Origin: Bacteroidaceae bacterium
Lineage (GTDB): Bacteria > Bacteroidota > Bacteroidia > Bacteroidales > Bacteroidaceae
Direction: 5' to 3'
Assembly (NCBI GenBank): GCA_017617335.1
Contig: JAFZWK010000067.1
Location: 1-64,000 of the forward strand
Length of the DNA: 64,000 nt
Under the pieces are notes generated by a model. The model did no database searches and was not told the origin of the DNA. It saw only the letters and a program-made list of their open reading frames with translations. The position numbers were made by a program, and so were the translations under genes. This document shows positions 1 through 7,483 of this stretch, one piece after another; the first letter of the stretch is position 1, and each line of letters begins with the position of its first letter.

Positions 1-83
1 TCCTTGGTGGAATCTCTTACCAATACTGCTTCGCTACTGAGGCGGATTTCCTTCATCTTGGGGGCTTGATATATCTTTTTCAT
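1..83 (-). CDS. N-terminal fragment of unknown short protein (runs off left edge)
   Basis: A minus-strand reading frame begins with ATG at 83 and stays open to the window edge. The visible residues start MKKIYQAPKMKEIRL and continue for about 27 codons. No hydrophobic signal segment or recognisable motif is visible. Proteins opening MKKxYxxPxxxxxxL are common short hypothetical proteins in Prevotella and Bacteroides. I do not assign a function. Confidence 0.5.
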   Translation of the reverse strand, partial: MKKIYQAPKMKEIRLSSEAVLVRDSTK

Positions 84-114
84 AATCGTATCTTGTTTAA
101 GTTTTATCAATCAG

Positions 115-147
115 TTAACGTCAACGTTATCGTTATCGTTGAATCAA
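115..147. repeat. short AACGTT/AACGAT-rich repeat, copy 1
   Basis: A roughly 30-bp intergenic stretch is made of overlapping hexamers such as CAACGT and TATCGT. It opens TTAACGT and closes with CGTTGA. A second stretch with the same ends and similar filling lies at 4196-4225. The two resemble each other in both orientations because the sequence is nearly palindromic. Function unknown. Confidence 0.4.
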
Positions 148-156
148 TACCTTGAC

Positions 157-207
157 TTCCGTCGAGCTGTTTCACGCTCGGGAGAGCTGGAGCAAGCTCC
201 TCTCTCC
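157..207 (-). terminator. paired hairpins after the 210-554 gene remnant
   Basis: Two inverted repeats follow the stop codon of the minus-strand remnant. The first (181-207) pairs GGAGAG with CTCTCC and GGAGC with GCTCC around a 2-nt loop. The second (about 159-179) pairs CGAGC with GCTCG. There is no clear U tract, so a terminator role is weakly supported. Confidence 0.3.
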
Positions 208-209
208 TC

Positions 210-554
210 TCACTTAATCAACACCTTGCGTCCATTATTGATATAGAGTCCCTTCTGAGTCGGCTTCCCTTCGAGCTTGCGGCCACTCAGGTCGTACCAC
301 TCATCGGATTTACCATTTGACGATTTACCATTTACGATTTCTTCAATCCTCGTCTCCTCGTCGAATACGATGGTGATGCCCTTCACGTCGCCTGTGGTTG
401 ATTCCAGAGCAGTGCCAGGAATATAAGCGCGGTGGGCGGGAATGGTTGTGCCTGTGTACCACCAGAAACCAAGCTTTTCTGTCTTGTTGCCGTATCCCAG
501 CGTAAGAACGGAGTGAGACGGCACATCATTCTTATCCTCTAAGGTGCCTTCCAA
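210..554 (-). pseudogene. C-terminal remnant of a secreted (BspA/leucine-rich-repeat-like) surface protein
   Basis: This 114-codon frame ends in WYDLSGRKL followed by a KGLYINNGRKVLIK tail, the C-terminal element found on many secreted Prevotella proteins. The part before it (LEGTLEDK, then TTIPAHRAYIPG) resembles the stretch just before that tail in BspA-like repeat proteins. There is no ATG: the frame opens only at a TTG and an in-frame TAA lies five codons further upstream. No signal peptide or repeat domain is present. I read it as the 3' end of a larger gene whose 5' part is gone. A small insertion reading NGKSSNGKS reflects a local DNA duplication. Confidence 0.6.
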
Positions 555-769
555 GATGTTGTTCTGAATTTAGAAGTGTCGATATTTATGTATTATTAGT
601 TGACTTTGAATTATTAACCGCCATTGAATCCCAGACACTTAGAGTGTCCAAGATACAACAGCGGTACAAGAACCTTGTTTTTTGCTTTTAAGGAAGTTCG
701 TTTTTCAATTAGCTTAATGGCTTAATACTAACGCCATCAAGATGATTCTACAGCACCACAAAATGATAC

Positions 770-1669
770 TCACCCCATCTTGCGGAACTCCATCGGAGTC
801 ATGCCGGTCTTCTGCTTGAAGAGGCGGGTGAGGTGCTGGGGATATTCGAAGCCTAACTGATATGCAATCTCGCTGGCAGAGCTATCGGTGGTGACGAGCA
901 GGTGCTTGGCGCGGTCGATGAGGTAGGCGTGTATGTGCTGCTGGGTGTTCTGCCCCGTCTGTGTGCGCAGGTAGTCGGCCAGGTAGTGGGGCGACATGTT
1001 CAGGCGCTCGGCAATGTGGCGAGGGGTGACGATGGGGACGATCCCACGCTGGGCGTAGTGCTGATCGATGGCCTCGTGAACGCGTTGCAGAATGTCGGGA
1101 TCGACGCTCTGACGGGTGCGGAACTGTCGGGTATAGAACCGCTCGGCGTAGTTCATCAGCACATCGATGAGCGAGACTATGATTGCCTGTGTGTGCTCGT
1201 CGATGTCGCGCTGGTACTCGCGCTCCAGGTTCTCCATCAGACTCTCGATAGTCTGCCGTTCAGCGTCGCTGATGTGCAGGGCCTCGTTTACCTCATAGCT
1301 GAAGAAGCTGAGGCTCTGGATGCGACCTCCGAGGGCATAGCGGCGCACGAAATCGGGATGGAAAGCCAGCATCCATCCCCAGCGAGATTTGTCGCCACGG
1401 GCATCGCCATAGCGGTGCAGCTGACCGGGGGCAAAGAACGAGAGGGCTCCGCTACGGAAGTCGTACTCGTGCCAGCCGTAGTGGCCCGTGCAGGTGTTGC
1501 CGTCCTTAATGACTACGGTGTAGAGGTTCAACTCTACGGCCTGACCGGGCGACACGAAGTCACCCACGTCAGCCAGACGGCAGAGGCTCATCAGCGGATG
1601 ACGTGCTGCTGGACAACCGAACATGTCGGTATAGTCCTCGATGGTGTTGATGCGGATAACCTGATCCAT
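770..1669 (-). CDS. AraC-family transcriptional regulator
   Basis: A 299-residue cytoplasmic regulator. The C-terminal 100 residues carry the two helix-turn-helix motifs of the AraC/XylS family, including HIAERLNMSPHYLADYL and the second-helix signature SEIAYQLGFEYPQHLTRLFKQKTGMTP. The N-terminal part (about 20-110) looks like a cupin-type sensor domain, with WHEYDFRSGALSFFAPGQLHRY. The next gene upstream on the same strand is a dehydrogenase, 43 nt away, so the two may be functionally linked. A near-consensus promoter box (TATCTTCGC, 1677-1685) lies only 7 nt before the ATG, suggesting its own transcript with almost no leader. The ligand is not predictable. Confidence 0.9.
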   Translation of the reverse strand: MDQVIRINTIEDYTDMFGCPAARHPLMSLCRLADVGDFVSPGQAVELNLYTVVIKDGNTCTGHYGWHEYDFRSGALSFFAPGQLHRYGDARGDKSRWGWMLAFHPDFVRRYALGGRIQSLSFFSYEVNEALHISDAERQTIESLMENLEREYQRDIDEHTQAIIVSLIDVLMNYAERFYTRQFRTRQSVDPDILQRVHEAIDQHYAQRGIVPIVTPRHIAERLNMSPHYLADYLRTQTGQNTQQHIHAYLIDRAKHLLVTTDSSASEIAYQLGFEYPQHLTRLFKQKTGMTPMEFRKMG

Positions 1670-1676
1670 TTTGGGT

Positions 1677-1685
1677 GCGAAGATA
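1677..1685 (-). promoter_or_regulatory. promoter -7 box of the AraC gene
   Basis: TATCTTCGC on the minus strand differs at one position from the Bacteroidetes consensus TAnnTTTGC. Its closeness to the start at 1669 implies a very short or absent 5' leader. Confidence 0.4.
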
Positions 1686-1712
1686 CGAAAAATTTGCGAC
1701 TTACGCGCCTTT

Positions 1713-2579
1713 TTACTTCAGAAAATGCTTGCAAGCCTGTTCGCAGTAGTCCCAGATCTTCTTCTGGCTTTCTGCCGAGATGAACTTATGCTTCACTTTC
1801 AGCGCACGCTTGTTGCCGTAGAATCCGCCCGTTTTGCCCTCCACGTCCTGCGATGTAGCGAGCCAGATGCTCGTGGCTGCAGCCTTCTCCACACTCCACA
1901 TCATCGGCTTCCAGAGGAATAGCAGGATGCGGAACCAGAGCTCCTTTTGCGACTCGCGGGCAAGGTTCGTTTGAGCCGAGCCAGGCTCGCAGGTGTTGAA
2001 GGCAATGTTCCTTACGCCACGCTTTTCCTGCTCTACGGCAAACTGTCGCATCAGCCACCATACATAGCGCTTCGACTGTCCGTATGATCTTGTGAGCGAG
2101 TATTTCTTCTCAAACTCTACGTCGTTCCAGTCAACCTCGCCGCCCTGCTGGTAGGATGCCGACGATACCGTGACAACCCTTGCCGACTGACTCTTCTCCA
2201 GCAGCGGTAACAGCAGACGTGTCAGCAGGTACGGTGCCAATGTGTTGATGGCGAAGGTCTTCTCGTGGCCCTCTTTTGTCACCTCGCGTGTCTCGCCAAA
2301 CTGTCCGCCGGCATTGTTGATGAGCACGTCCAGATGGTCGTATTTCTGCGCCACCTTATCGGCAAACGCCTTCACCTCCGTCATCAGCGAGAGGTCGGCA
2401 GTCAGCATCTCCACGTCGTTGTTACCCGTCGTGGCGATAATCTCGTCACATACTTCCTTCGTCTTCTTCACGTTTCTGCCATGAATAATCAATGTGTGGC
2501 CCTGCTGAGCCAGCTCCAGTGCCGTAGCGCGACCAATGCCGCTCGAAGCTCCCGTTACCAAAATAATCTTCTTGTCCAT
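1713..2579 (-). CDS. short-chain dehydrogenase/reductase (SDR family)
   Basis: A 288-residue classical-type SDR oxidoreductase using NAD(P)H on an unknown alcohol or ketone. Visible signatures are the dinucleotide-binding TGASSGIG at 9-16, NNAG at 88-91, a Ser near 139-140, and the catalytic Tyr166-x3-Lys170. HGRN after the second strand suggests a preference for NADP(H). The sequence resembles the retinol dehydrogenase-like/WW-domain-oxidoreductase-like subgroup. No signal peptide is seen. It is preceded by a good promoter box and followed by the AraC gene. Confidence 0.88.
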   Translation of the reverse strand: MDKKIILVTGASSGIGRATALELAQQGHTLIIHGRNVKKTKEVCDEIIATTGNNDVEMLTADLSLMTEVKAFADKVAQKYDHLDVLINNAGGQFGETREVTKEGHEKTFAINTLAPYLLTRLLLPLLEKSQSARVVTVSSASYQQGGEVDWNDVEFEKKYSLTRSYGQSKRYVWWLMRQFAVEQEKRGVRNIAFNTCEPGSAQTNLARESQKELWFRILLFLWKPMMWSVEKAAATSIWLATSQDVEGKTGGFYGNKRALKVKHKFISAESQKKIWDYCEQACKHFLK

Positions 2580-2615
2580 AATTCCTTTGTTTTTTGATGT
2601 TAATGAATTCTGGGT

Positions 2616-2624
2616 GCAAAATTA
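2616..2624 (-). promoter_or_regulatory. promoter -7 box of the SDR gene
   Basis: TAATTTTGC on the minus strand matches the Bacteroidetes TAnnTTTGC box. It lies 37 nt before the start codon at 2579, giving a short leader. Confidence 0.55.
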
Positions 2625-2882
2625 TGAAGATTCTATGGAACATCGATTACCCAAAACGGAGATAATCTAACCACTTTGCTTTTCACTGTCAACCAGACTT
2701 GGCAAACGACAAAAATGCATCAAAATTGAAAGTTAAATAATCTTAATGAATTGTTAAATCTTTCTCACTTATGACGGTTGGTTTTACTCTGTAAAACTCT
2801 ACTATTTGCCCTTTTTCGTGATTGCACTTATTTGTACCTTTCAACTTTGAGGGTGTTGCATAAATCTCTGTGCTGCAATCAT
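2625..2882. other. AT-rich intergenic stretch, nothing identified
   Basis: This stretch lies between the SDR promoter and the end of the gene remnant at 2883. It is AT-rich with no convincing reading frame, hairpin with T-run or RNA motif. Confidence 0.4.
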
Positions 2883-3224
2883 TTACAAAAACCTCAAACA
2901 ATCCAACATGAATTCTTCACCAACAGACTCTTTGTAACATGCGCGGGTATAGAATGTCAGTTGGCTAATCGTGCAGCCTTTCATGCCAGCAAGCATTTCA
3001 GCTGGGTACACCACCTGCCCCGTAGTATTCTCTGTATCAGCATACAACCCATAAATAGGGATGTGACCAGAAAAAGACTTCCTCCCCTTACAAACGGTAA
3101 GGGTCTGGCTCTCTCCGCCAGAAACTACGGCGTAAGCCTCTTTGGTTTGCGCCCCCACCGAGGAGGCACCCACGATGGCCAGCAGGGTGGCCAAGAATAG
3201 TGTAATTTTTCTCGTGTGATTAAT
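2883..3224 (-). pseudogene. N-terminal remnant of a secreted surface protein, start codon apparently lost
   Basis: Reading from 3224, the frame gives NHTRKITLFLATLLAIVGA, a good signal peptide with an Ala-Gln cleavage site, then a beta-rich stretch including IPIYGLYADTENTTGQVVYPAEML. The codon before Asn is ATT where ATG would be expected, and the only later start is a TTG inside the signal peptide (3194). The frame stops after roughly 110 residues. Similar openings occur in long secreted Prevotella proteins with a C-terminal sorting tail, so this looks like a truncated relic. It could be a genuine small secreted protein using an unusual start. Confidence 0.5.
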
Positions 3225-3458
3225 AATTTATATTTGGATTAAACGTAAGTGTCATAAAACGGTTCAGGGCTCCCCTTGCCGAAAGACATGGGAAGCCCTG
3301 TGTGGTGATTCGCCCAGAGAGGGCACAAAACTGCGTTGAAGCTGCCGAATTACCCCCCCCCATAGATGTGCCGCGAGATGCCTCGTAAAGGGGCTTTGCG
3401 AGGTGCGAGGGATGGTGAAGGCGGGGGTTCGTCATGGGGTTTTTATTATGATTGGCTT
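3225..3458. other. GC-rich intergenic stretch with a nine-C run
   Basis: This 234-nt gap contains a run of nine C residues (3353-3361) and several short inverted repeats. The minus-strand 71-codon frame in it has no protein-like features. The C run (G run on the minus strand) lies about 130 nt upstream of the decayed secreted-protein gene. I see no promoter consensus here. Confidence 0.35.
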
Positions 3459-3839
3459 TCAGTTGTCGTTAGGTTCTCTCTCCCACTTTTCCCAGTCAGT
3501 TTCTGCAAGGTAGCGGGAAACTTGTTCGCGAAGGAAGGGAAGGTCTTTTGTGACTGTCCTCCAAAGTTTCATGTCTGATATTTGAGCATAACCGTGAACA
3601 AGAACATGCCGCATACCAACTATCTGATGCCAAGGAAGTTCAGGGTGCTGAGTCTGAAAGTCGTCAGTCAGCATGTTTGCCGCTTCGCCAACTATCTCCA
3701 CATTTTTCATGATGGCAAAATAGCGCATACGATCAGCTACGAACTCCTCGTAAGTGACTCCTTCTGCAAATTGCAAGGCATTATTGGTATAGTCAAGAAT
3801 ATCTTGCAAACGTCCTTTGTCCCTAATTCTCTCTCTCAT
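3459..3839 (-). CDS. hepT: HepT-like HEPN ribonuclease toxin (DUF86)
   Basis: A 126-residue protein of the DUF86/HepT family. HepT toxins are HEPN-fold RNases that cleave RNA unless modified by the partner nucleotidyltransferase. The signature R-x4-H-x-Y is present as RHVLVHGY near residues 77-84. It combines the catalytic Arg/His pair with the tyrosine that MntA-type antitoxins AMPylate. Length fits the family. The gene lies downstream of mntA and overlaps its end by 17 nt, so the antitoxin is made first. Function is inferred from family and gene order. Confidence 0.88.
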   Translation of the reverse strand: MRERIRDKGRLQDILDYTNNALQFAEGVTYEEFVADRMRYFAIMKNVEIVGEAANMLTDDFQTQHPELPWHQIVGMRHVLVHGYAQISDMKLWRTVTKDLPFLREQVSRYLAETDWEKWEREPNDN

Positions 3840-4122
3840 AAATCAGCTTCTTGTCTTTGTCTACGGTTGCCGCAGCCCAAGGACGGAGAGTTCCTTCTTC
3901 TATCAAGTCAACCTCGCGTCCTAATATTCTTTTAAGATCCGCATAGATACCACCGATGGTAAAGAGGGAAACATCTTTGTCGTCATCGTATGATACCAGC
4001 AGATCCACATCGCTGTCTTCCGTTTCCTCTCCACGGGCAAAGGAACCAAAGAGCCATGCCTTCAGGACGGGCTGCGTCTTGAAATACTCGGCGATAGTGT
4101 TGGTCATCTGCTGGGTGGTCAT
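3823..4122 (-). CDS. mntA: MntA-like nucleotidyltransferase antitoxin
   Basis: A 99-residue minimal nucleotidyltransferase. The core motif GSFARGEETEDSDVDLLV (about 26-43) matches the GSx10DxD signature that binds metal and NTP in this fold. MntA antitoxins neutralise HepT by adding AMP to the tyrosine of its R-x4-H-x-Y motif, which the partner here has. The gene is first in the pair and overlaps hepT by 17 nt. A consensus promoter box lies 25 nt upstream. Such pairs are often mobile, and here it sits between two relic regions. Confidence 0.88.
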   Translation of the reverse strand: MTTQQMTNTIAEYFKTQPVLKAWLFGSFARGEETEDSDVDLLVSYDDDKDVSLFTIGGIYADLKRILGREVDLIEEGTLRPWAAATVDKDKKLIYEREN

Positions 4123-4146
4123 GGGTTTTTATCGTTTAACTTGTCT

Positions 4147-4155
4147 GCAAAGATA
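4147..4155 (-). promoter_or_regulatory. promoter -7 box of mntA-hepT
   Basis: TATCTTTGC on the minus strand is a perfect match to the Bacteroidetes -7 box. It is 25 nt before the mntA ATG and would drive both genes of the toxin-antitoxin pair. Confidence 0.6.
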
Positions 4156-4195
4156 AGAAATTATTTAATAAGATGTACGCGAAAGGGAGAAAAAT

Positions 4196-4225
4196 GTTAA
4201 CGTTGACGATAACGATGACGTTGAT
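4196..4225. repeat. short AACGTT/AACGAT-rich repeat, copy 2
   Basis: This stretch is built of GACGAT, AACGAT and GACGTT hexamers and is bounded by TTAACGT and CGTTGA, like the stretch at 115-147. It lies upstream of the mntA promoter in a 432-nt gap that otherwise holds only a hairpin and low-complexity sequence. Confidence 0.4.
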
Positions 4226-4337
4226 TTTTCTAAAACTAGTCTCAGGGTGTTAGCTATTCGACAAAAACCGAAAAAACTCTTGAACTTCTTGAACCCTCGA
4301 CCCTTGACTCCAGACCCTTGACTGAAAAGATTTTTTA

Positions 4338-4362
4338 GCCCGAAGGGCGGGTTTTTCTTTTT
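4338..4362 (+). terminator. terminator-like hairpin facing plus strand
   Basis: GCCC-GAA-GGGC is followed by GGG and a T-rich run, the shape of an intrinsic terminator for plus-strand transcription. No plus-strand gene lies upstream, so it may end stray transcription or belong to a relic. The rest of 4226-4554 contains CCCTTGACTC-type short repeats and no gene. Confidence 0.4.
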
Positions 4363-4554
4363 TCTGGTTGTTGTCCCACGGAGACTGAGGGTGTGAATGC
4401 AGGCTTTGACTGTGAGCTTGCTCATGAGGCAAAGGATGCAGGCACATCATCAGAGACAACGTCTCAACCAGAAAAAAGGGTTTTCCTCTGTTTTTGTTTA
4501 AATCGCCTCCAGTGTGTCAGCTCTTGAAGGCTGCGAGTAAGCGAGAGCAATGCC

Positions 4555-5469
4555 TTACATCTTGGTGGCATACTGGACTCCCCTGAAGTAGCCAACGCAT
4601 TCGGCTATCTCATTGAAAGAGTCGCTCATGTTCTTTTCATACTCCAGACTGACAGCGCCTGAGTAACCAGTCTTGCGGAGCACTTTCATGAATTTGGGGA
4701 AGTCGATGATTCCACGGCCCAGCTCGATGGCATGTCCTGCCTTGTTGGGACCTGTAACGTCCTTCAAGTGAATGTCGAAGACGCGAGACTTGTAGCGTTG
4801 CAGATCCTTGAGTGAATCGCTGCCAAAGCGCAGGTTATGACCAATGTCGAGGCACATGCCCAGGCGAGGGTCGCGATCCTTCACGTTGTTCCAAATCTCA
4901 GTAGCATCTGGATAGAGGTTCATGTCAGGTCCATGCAGATGGATGGCATAGTGGAAGTTGTATTCCTGAATCTTCTTCTCCACATAGTCCAGGATATCGT
5001 AGTGAGGAACCTTCTGGTCATCGAGGTATCCAGGAACACCTACGATCAGGTCTACTCCCACACGCTTTGCATACGCGAAAGCGCGGTCCACTTCCTGCTC
5101 ATTCTTCATGTAGATGGGGCCAACGCCATAACCTGTCACATTGGCTGCTTTCAGCTTGGCATGGAATTCTGCTATCTTCTGCTCGTTGCTGTCGAGAGGA
5201 AGATGAAAGTCCTTGATGCACAGATAATGTACATCCAACCTCTTCAGGAAGGCAAGCGTGGTGTCTATGTCGAACTTCACGAAGGTGTATCCTGCCATAC
5301 TGAGTTTGAACTTGTCGTCTTCAACTACCTTCTTGATGGTGGAGTTCTTTCCACTCTTCTCCTCACCTGCCGGCATTGCGAGAGGAATTTCGTGAGCTTG
5401 CATGCTCGAAGGGATGGCCATGGCGGCTGCGCCTGCCATACCTGCTTTCATAAAATCTCTTCTGTTCAT
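4555..5469 (-). CDS. secreted sugar phosphate isomerase/epimerase-like TIM-barrel protein
   Basis: I start this at the ATG at 5469, giving 304 residues opening MNRRDFMKAGMAGAAAMA. The RR-x-F motif followed by a hydrophobic Ala-rich stretch suggests a Tat-type signal. A frame extension to 5589 would overlap the upstream helicase gene and is not used. The mature part is an AP-endonuclease-2-like (Xylose isomerase-like) TIM barrel. Likely metal ligands include the HLHGPD, CLDIGHN and DIHLKDV segments and the closing SLEYEKN. Members of this family isomerise or epimerise sugars; the substrate is unknown. It follows the helicase gene by 31 nt on the same strand. Confidence 0.82.
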   Translation of the reverse strand: MNRRDFMKAGMAGAAAMAIPSSMQAHEIPLAMPAGEEKSGKNSTIKKVVEDDKFKLSMAGYTFVKFDIDTTLAFLKRLDVHYLCIKDFHLPLDSNEQKIAEFHAKLKAANVTGYGVGPIYMKNEQEVDRAFAYAKRVGVDLIVGVPGYLDDQKVPHYDILDYVEKKIQEYNFHYAIHLHGPDMNLYPDATEIWNNVKDRDPRLGMCLDIGHNLRFGSDSLKDLQRYKSRVFDIHLKDVTGPNKAGHAIELGRGIIDFPKFMKVLRKTGYSGAVSLEYEKNMSDSFNEIAECVGYFRGVQYATKM

Positions 5470-5500
5470 ACTGATTGAATTGTTTGTTAATAGGTTAGGG

Positions 5501-7372
5501 TTATATAATCTCGTAGTTTTCAACTTTTTCCGTGTACTTCTGCAGTCGACGATAGAAGGGATGGCTGCAGAGTGTGGCTTGGTGACCAATCAGGATGAGC
5601 TTCATGCGTGCTCGTGTGATAGCCACGTTCATGCGGCGGAGGTCGCGAAGAAATCCTACTTGCCCCTGCTCGTTGCTTCGTACCAGACTGATGACGATGA
5701 TGTCGCGCTCCTGTCCTTGGAATCCGTCTACCGTATTGATAGTGATAAGGTGGCGGAAAGGTTTCCAGTAGGAGTCGCGCTTGACCAGTTGGCGCAGGAG
5801 GCGGACTTGTCCTTTGTAGGGACTGATGAGGCCAACGTCGAGACGCTCGTAGAGAATGCGGTCGCGACCTATCTTGTCGAAGTAGTTCTTTAGCGTCAGG
5901 AGAGTCAGTTCTGCTTCTGCAGGATTCAGACGACTCATGCTGTCGTCAGCCTGATTCTCAATGTATTCAGCCTCGTTGGGAGTGTCTATCCACTCGATGG
6001 CTGTATCCCAGTCAAGGATGCTTCGATACTTCACGCTTGGATCGCTGACAAGATGGCCGCCATAGAACTCCTGGTTGGGAAACTGCATGATGGCGTCGCA
6101 CATGCGATACTGAACAGTCAGCAAGCTGACACATGCCGGCTTGTTCTCCACAATTTGTTGCATGAGCGTATGATCCAGTCCTCCCTCAATCGCCTCGATA
6201 CACTTGATGGTGGGGGGTAACTGACGATGATCGCCAGCCATGATGACACGATCGGCCTTTTGGATGGCTATCCAGCAACTGGCCTCCAAAGCTTGTGCCG
6301 CCTCGTCGATGAACAATGTGCTGAACTTGCGCCCCACGAGCAGATGGTTGGCGCTACCTGTCAGGGTGCATGAGATGACACGTGCCTCGTTGAAAAGGCT
6401 CTCGTTGATCTGGTATTCCAGTTCTGTGGCTTTCTCCTTCATCCTTGCAATCTTCTGATGACGATTGCTGTTGTTCCCTTGGGGATTGTCGTATAGCTGG
6501 CGTATTGCTCTGCGGATACTCCATAGTTGGGTATACAAGGGGTGGGCCTCGAATCTCCTTTCGTACGTGTCAGCCAACATTTTGTCAGTCACTCGTGTAG
6601 GATTGCCTATCCTCAAGACATTCACTCCACGATCAGTCAGCTTCTCGCTGATCCAGTCGACGGCCATATTGCTTTGAGCACACACAAGCACTTGCGACTC
6701 TCGCCGCAACGTTTCGTAAATTGCTTCCACCAATGTGGTTGTCTTGCCTGTTCCTGGAGGACCATGAACAACGGCAACGTCCTTGGCCCAGAGGACTTCA
6801 TTTACTGCTGCCTCCTGCGAAGGGTTGAGCCAGGGGAATCGTGCTGGATAGAAGGTAAACTTATGGAGTGGAGCCTTGGCATGGAAGATGTCACGCAACT
6901 CCGCCAGACGACCTTCCTTCGCATTGATGACACGTTCCAACGCATCGAACATTAGGCGATAGGTATATTCATCGAGGTATAGTTGTACACCTACCCTAAC
7001 GGCATTCTGTACTTGTATTACAGCATCCGAGTTGGGCATGATGATGACCATTCTGTTCTCTTCCACAAAACTGATCTGTCCCACGAAACGCATGTAATGA
7101 AGCATCTCGGAGGCATCCTGCTGGAAGAATGTGACAGGCTTGCCAGGTTCGAACTGATGCTCCACTTCCACGTCCTCGATTCGCTCCACCTCGAGAACCA
7201 ATTGATCCAAAGAATTGAAGAAACTGCGACCTATGCGTAAAGGGAACCAGCATAGACCACTCTTAACACGACGCCTCACTCCCATGTTTTCCGTCATGCG
7301 TTGGAATTGTTGACGTTCGTATTCGTATTCCTTCAACAGTAGACTCTGTTGTTTGACTAATTCTTGAATCAT
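5501..7372 (-). CDS. superfamily 1 DNA/RNA helicase (UPF1/IGHMBP2-like)
   Basis: A 623-residue AAA/SF1B helicase. Motifs in order: a beta-barrel-like N-terminal region (about 40-130), Walker A GPPGTGKTTT near 204-213, motif Ia QSNMAVD, Walker B IDEAAQA, motif III GDHRQLPPT, motif IV QYRM, motif V TVDGFQGQERDIIVIS and motif VI NVAITRA. This set is typical of the Dna2/UPF1/IGHMBP2 group widespread in Bacteroidetes. The role is probably nucleic acid remodelling or repair. The promoter box sits 5 nt before the ATG, predicting a leaderless mRNA. It is divergent from the ATPase-DUF4435 pair, so an association with defence is possible but unproven. Confidence 0.92.
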   Translation of the reverse strand: MIQELVKQQSLLLKEYEYERQQFQRMTENMGVRRRVKSGLCWFPLRIGRSFFNSLDQLVLEVERIEDVEVEHQFEPGKPVTFFQQDASEMLHYMRFVGQISFVEENRMVIIMPNSDAVIQVQNAVRVGVQLYLDEYTYRLMFDALERVINAKEGRLAELRDIFHAKAPLHKFTFYPARFPWLNPSQEAAVNEVLWAKDVAVVHGPPGTGKTTTLVEAIYETLRRESQVLVCAQSNMAVDWISEKLTDRGVNVLRIGNPTRVTDKMLADTYERRFEAHPLYTQLWSIRRAIRQLYDNPQGNNSNRHQKIARMKEKATELEYQINESLFNEARVISCTLTGSANHLLVGRKFSTLFIDEAAQALEASCWIAIQKADRVIMAGDHRQLPPTIKCIEAIEGGLDHTLMQQIVENKPACVSLLTVQYRMCDAIMQFPNQEFYGGHLVSDPSVKYRSILDWDTAIEWIDTPNEAEYIENQADDSMSRLNPAEAELTLLTLKNYFDKIGRDRILYERLDVGLISPYKGQVRLLRQLVKRDSYWKPFRHLITINTVDGFQGQERDIIVISLVRSNEQGQVGFLRDLRRMNVAITRARMKLILIGHQATLCSHPFYRRLQKYTEKVENYEII

Positions 7373-7376
7373 GATT

Positions 7377-7385
7377 GCAAATTTA
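7377..7385 (-). promoter_or_regulatory. promoter -7 box of the helicase gene
   Basis: TAAATTTGC on the minus strand fits TAnnTTTGC and ends 4 nt before the ATG at 7372. Transcription would then begin at or next to the start codon. Confidence 0.5.
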
Positions 7386-7414
7386 ACTCTTTTTTTTGAG
7401 AGAAAGTAAAATTA

Positions 7415-7447
7415 TTTGCATAATTGGCAGAGATTCTTTATCTTTGC
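7415..7447 (+). promoter_or_regulatory. promoter of the ATPase-DUF4435 operon
   Basis: TTTG at 7415-7418 is followed after exactly 20 nt by TATCTTTGC at 7439-7447, a full Bacteroidetes -33/-7 promoter. The leader to the ATG at 7484 would be about 30 nt. Confidence 0.7.
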
Positions 7448-7483
7448 GTTGAAACAGGGTCACTTTTTTTAATTCATTTAGCC

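Noticed and set aside
902..1783. Long plus-strand reading frame antisense to the AraC gene
   Set aside because: It is a shadow of the GC-rich coding strand with low-complexity Val/Leu content and no motif; the minus-strand AraC protein is clear.
3220..3435. 71-codon minus-strand frame in the C-run gap
   Set aside because: Its translation is Ser/Gly/Arg-rich without any motif and it overlaps the relic signal-peptide region.
4165..4425. 86-codon minus-strand frame in the gap upstream of mntA
   Set aside because: It spans the hexamer repeat and terminator-like hairpin, is low complexity, and overlaps the mntA promoter region.
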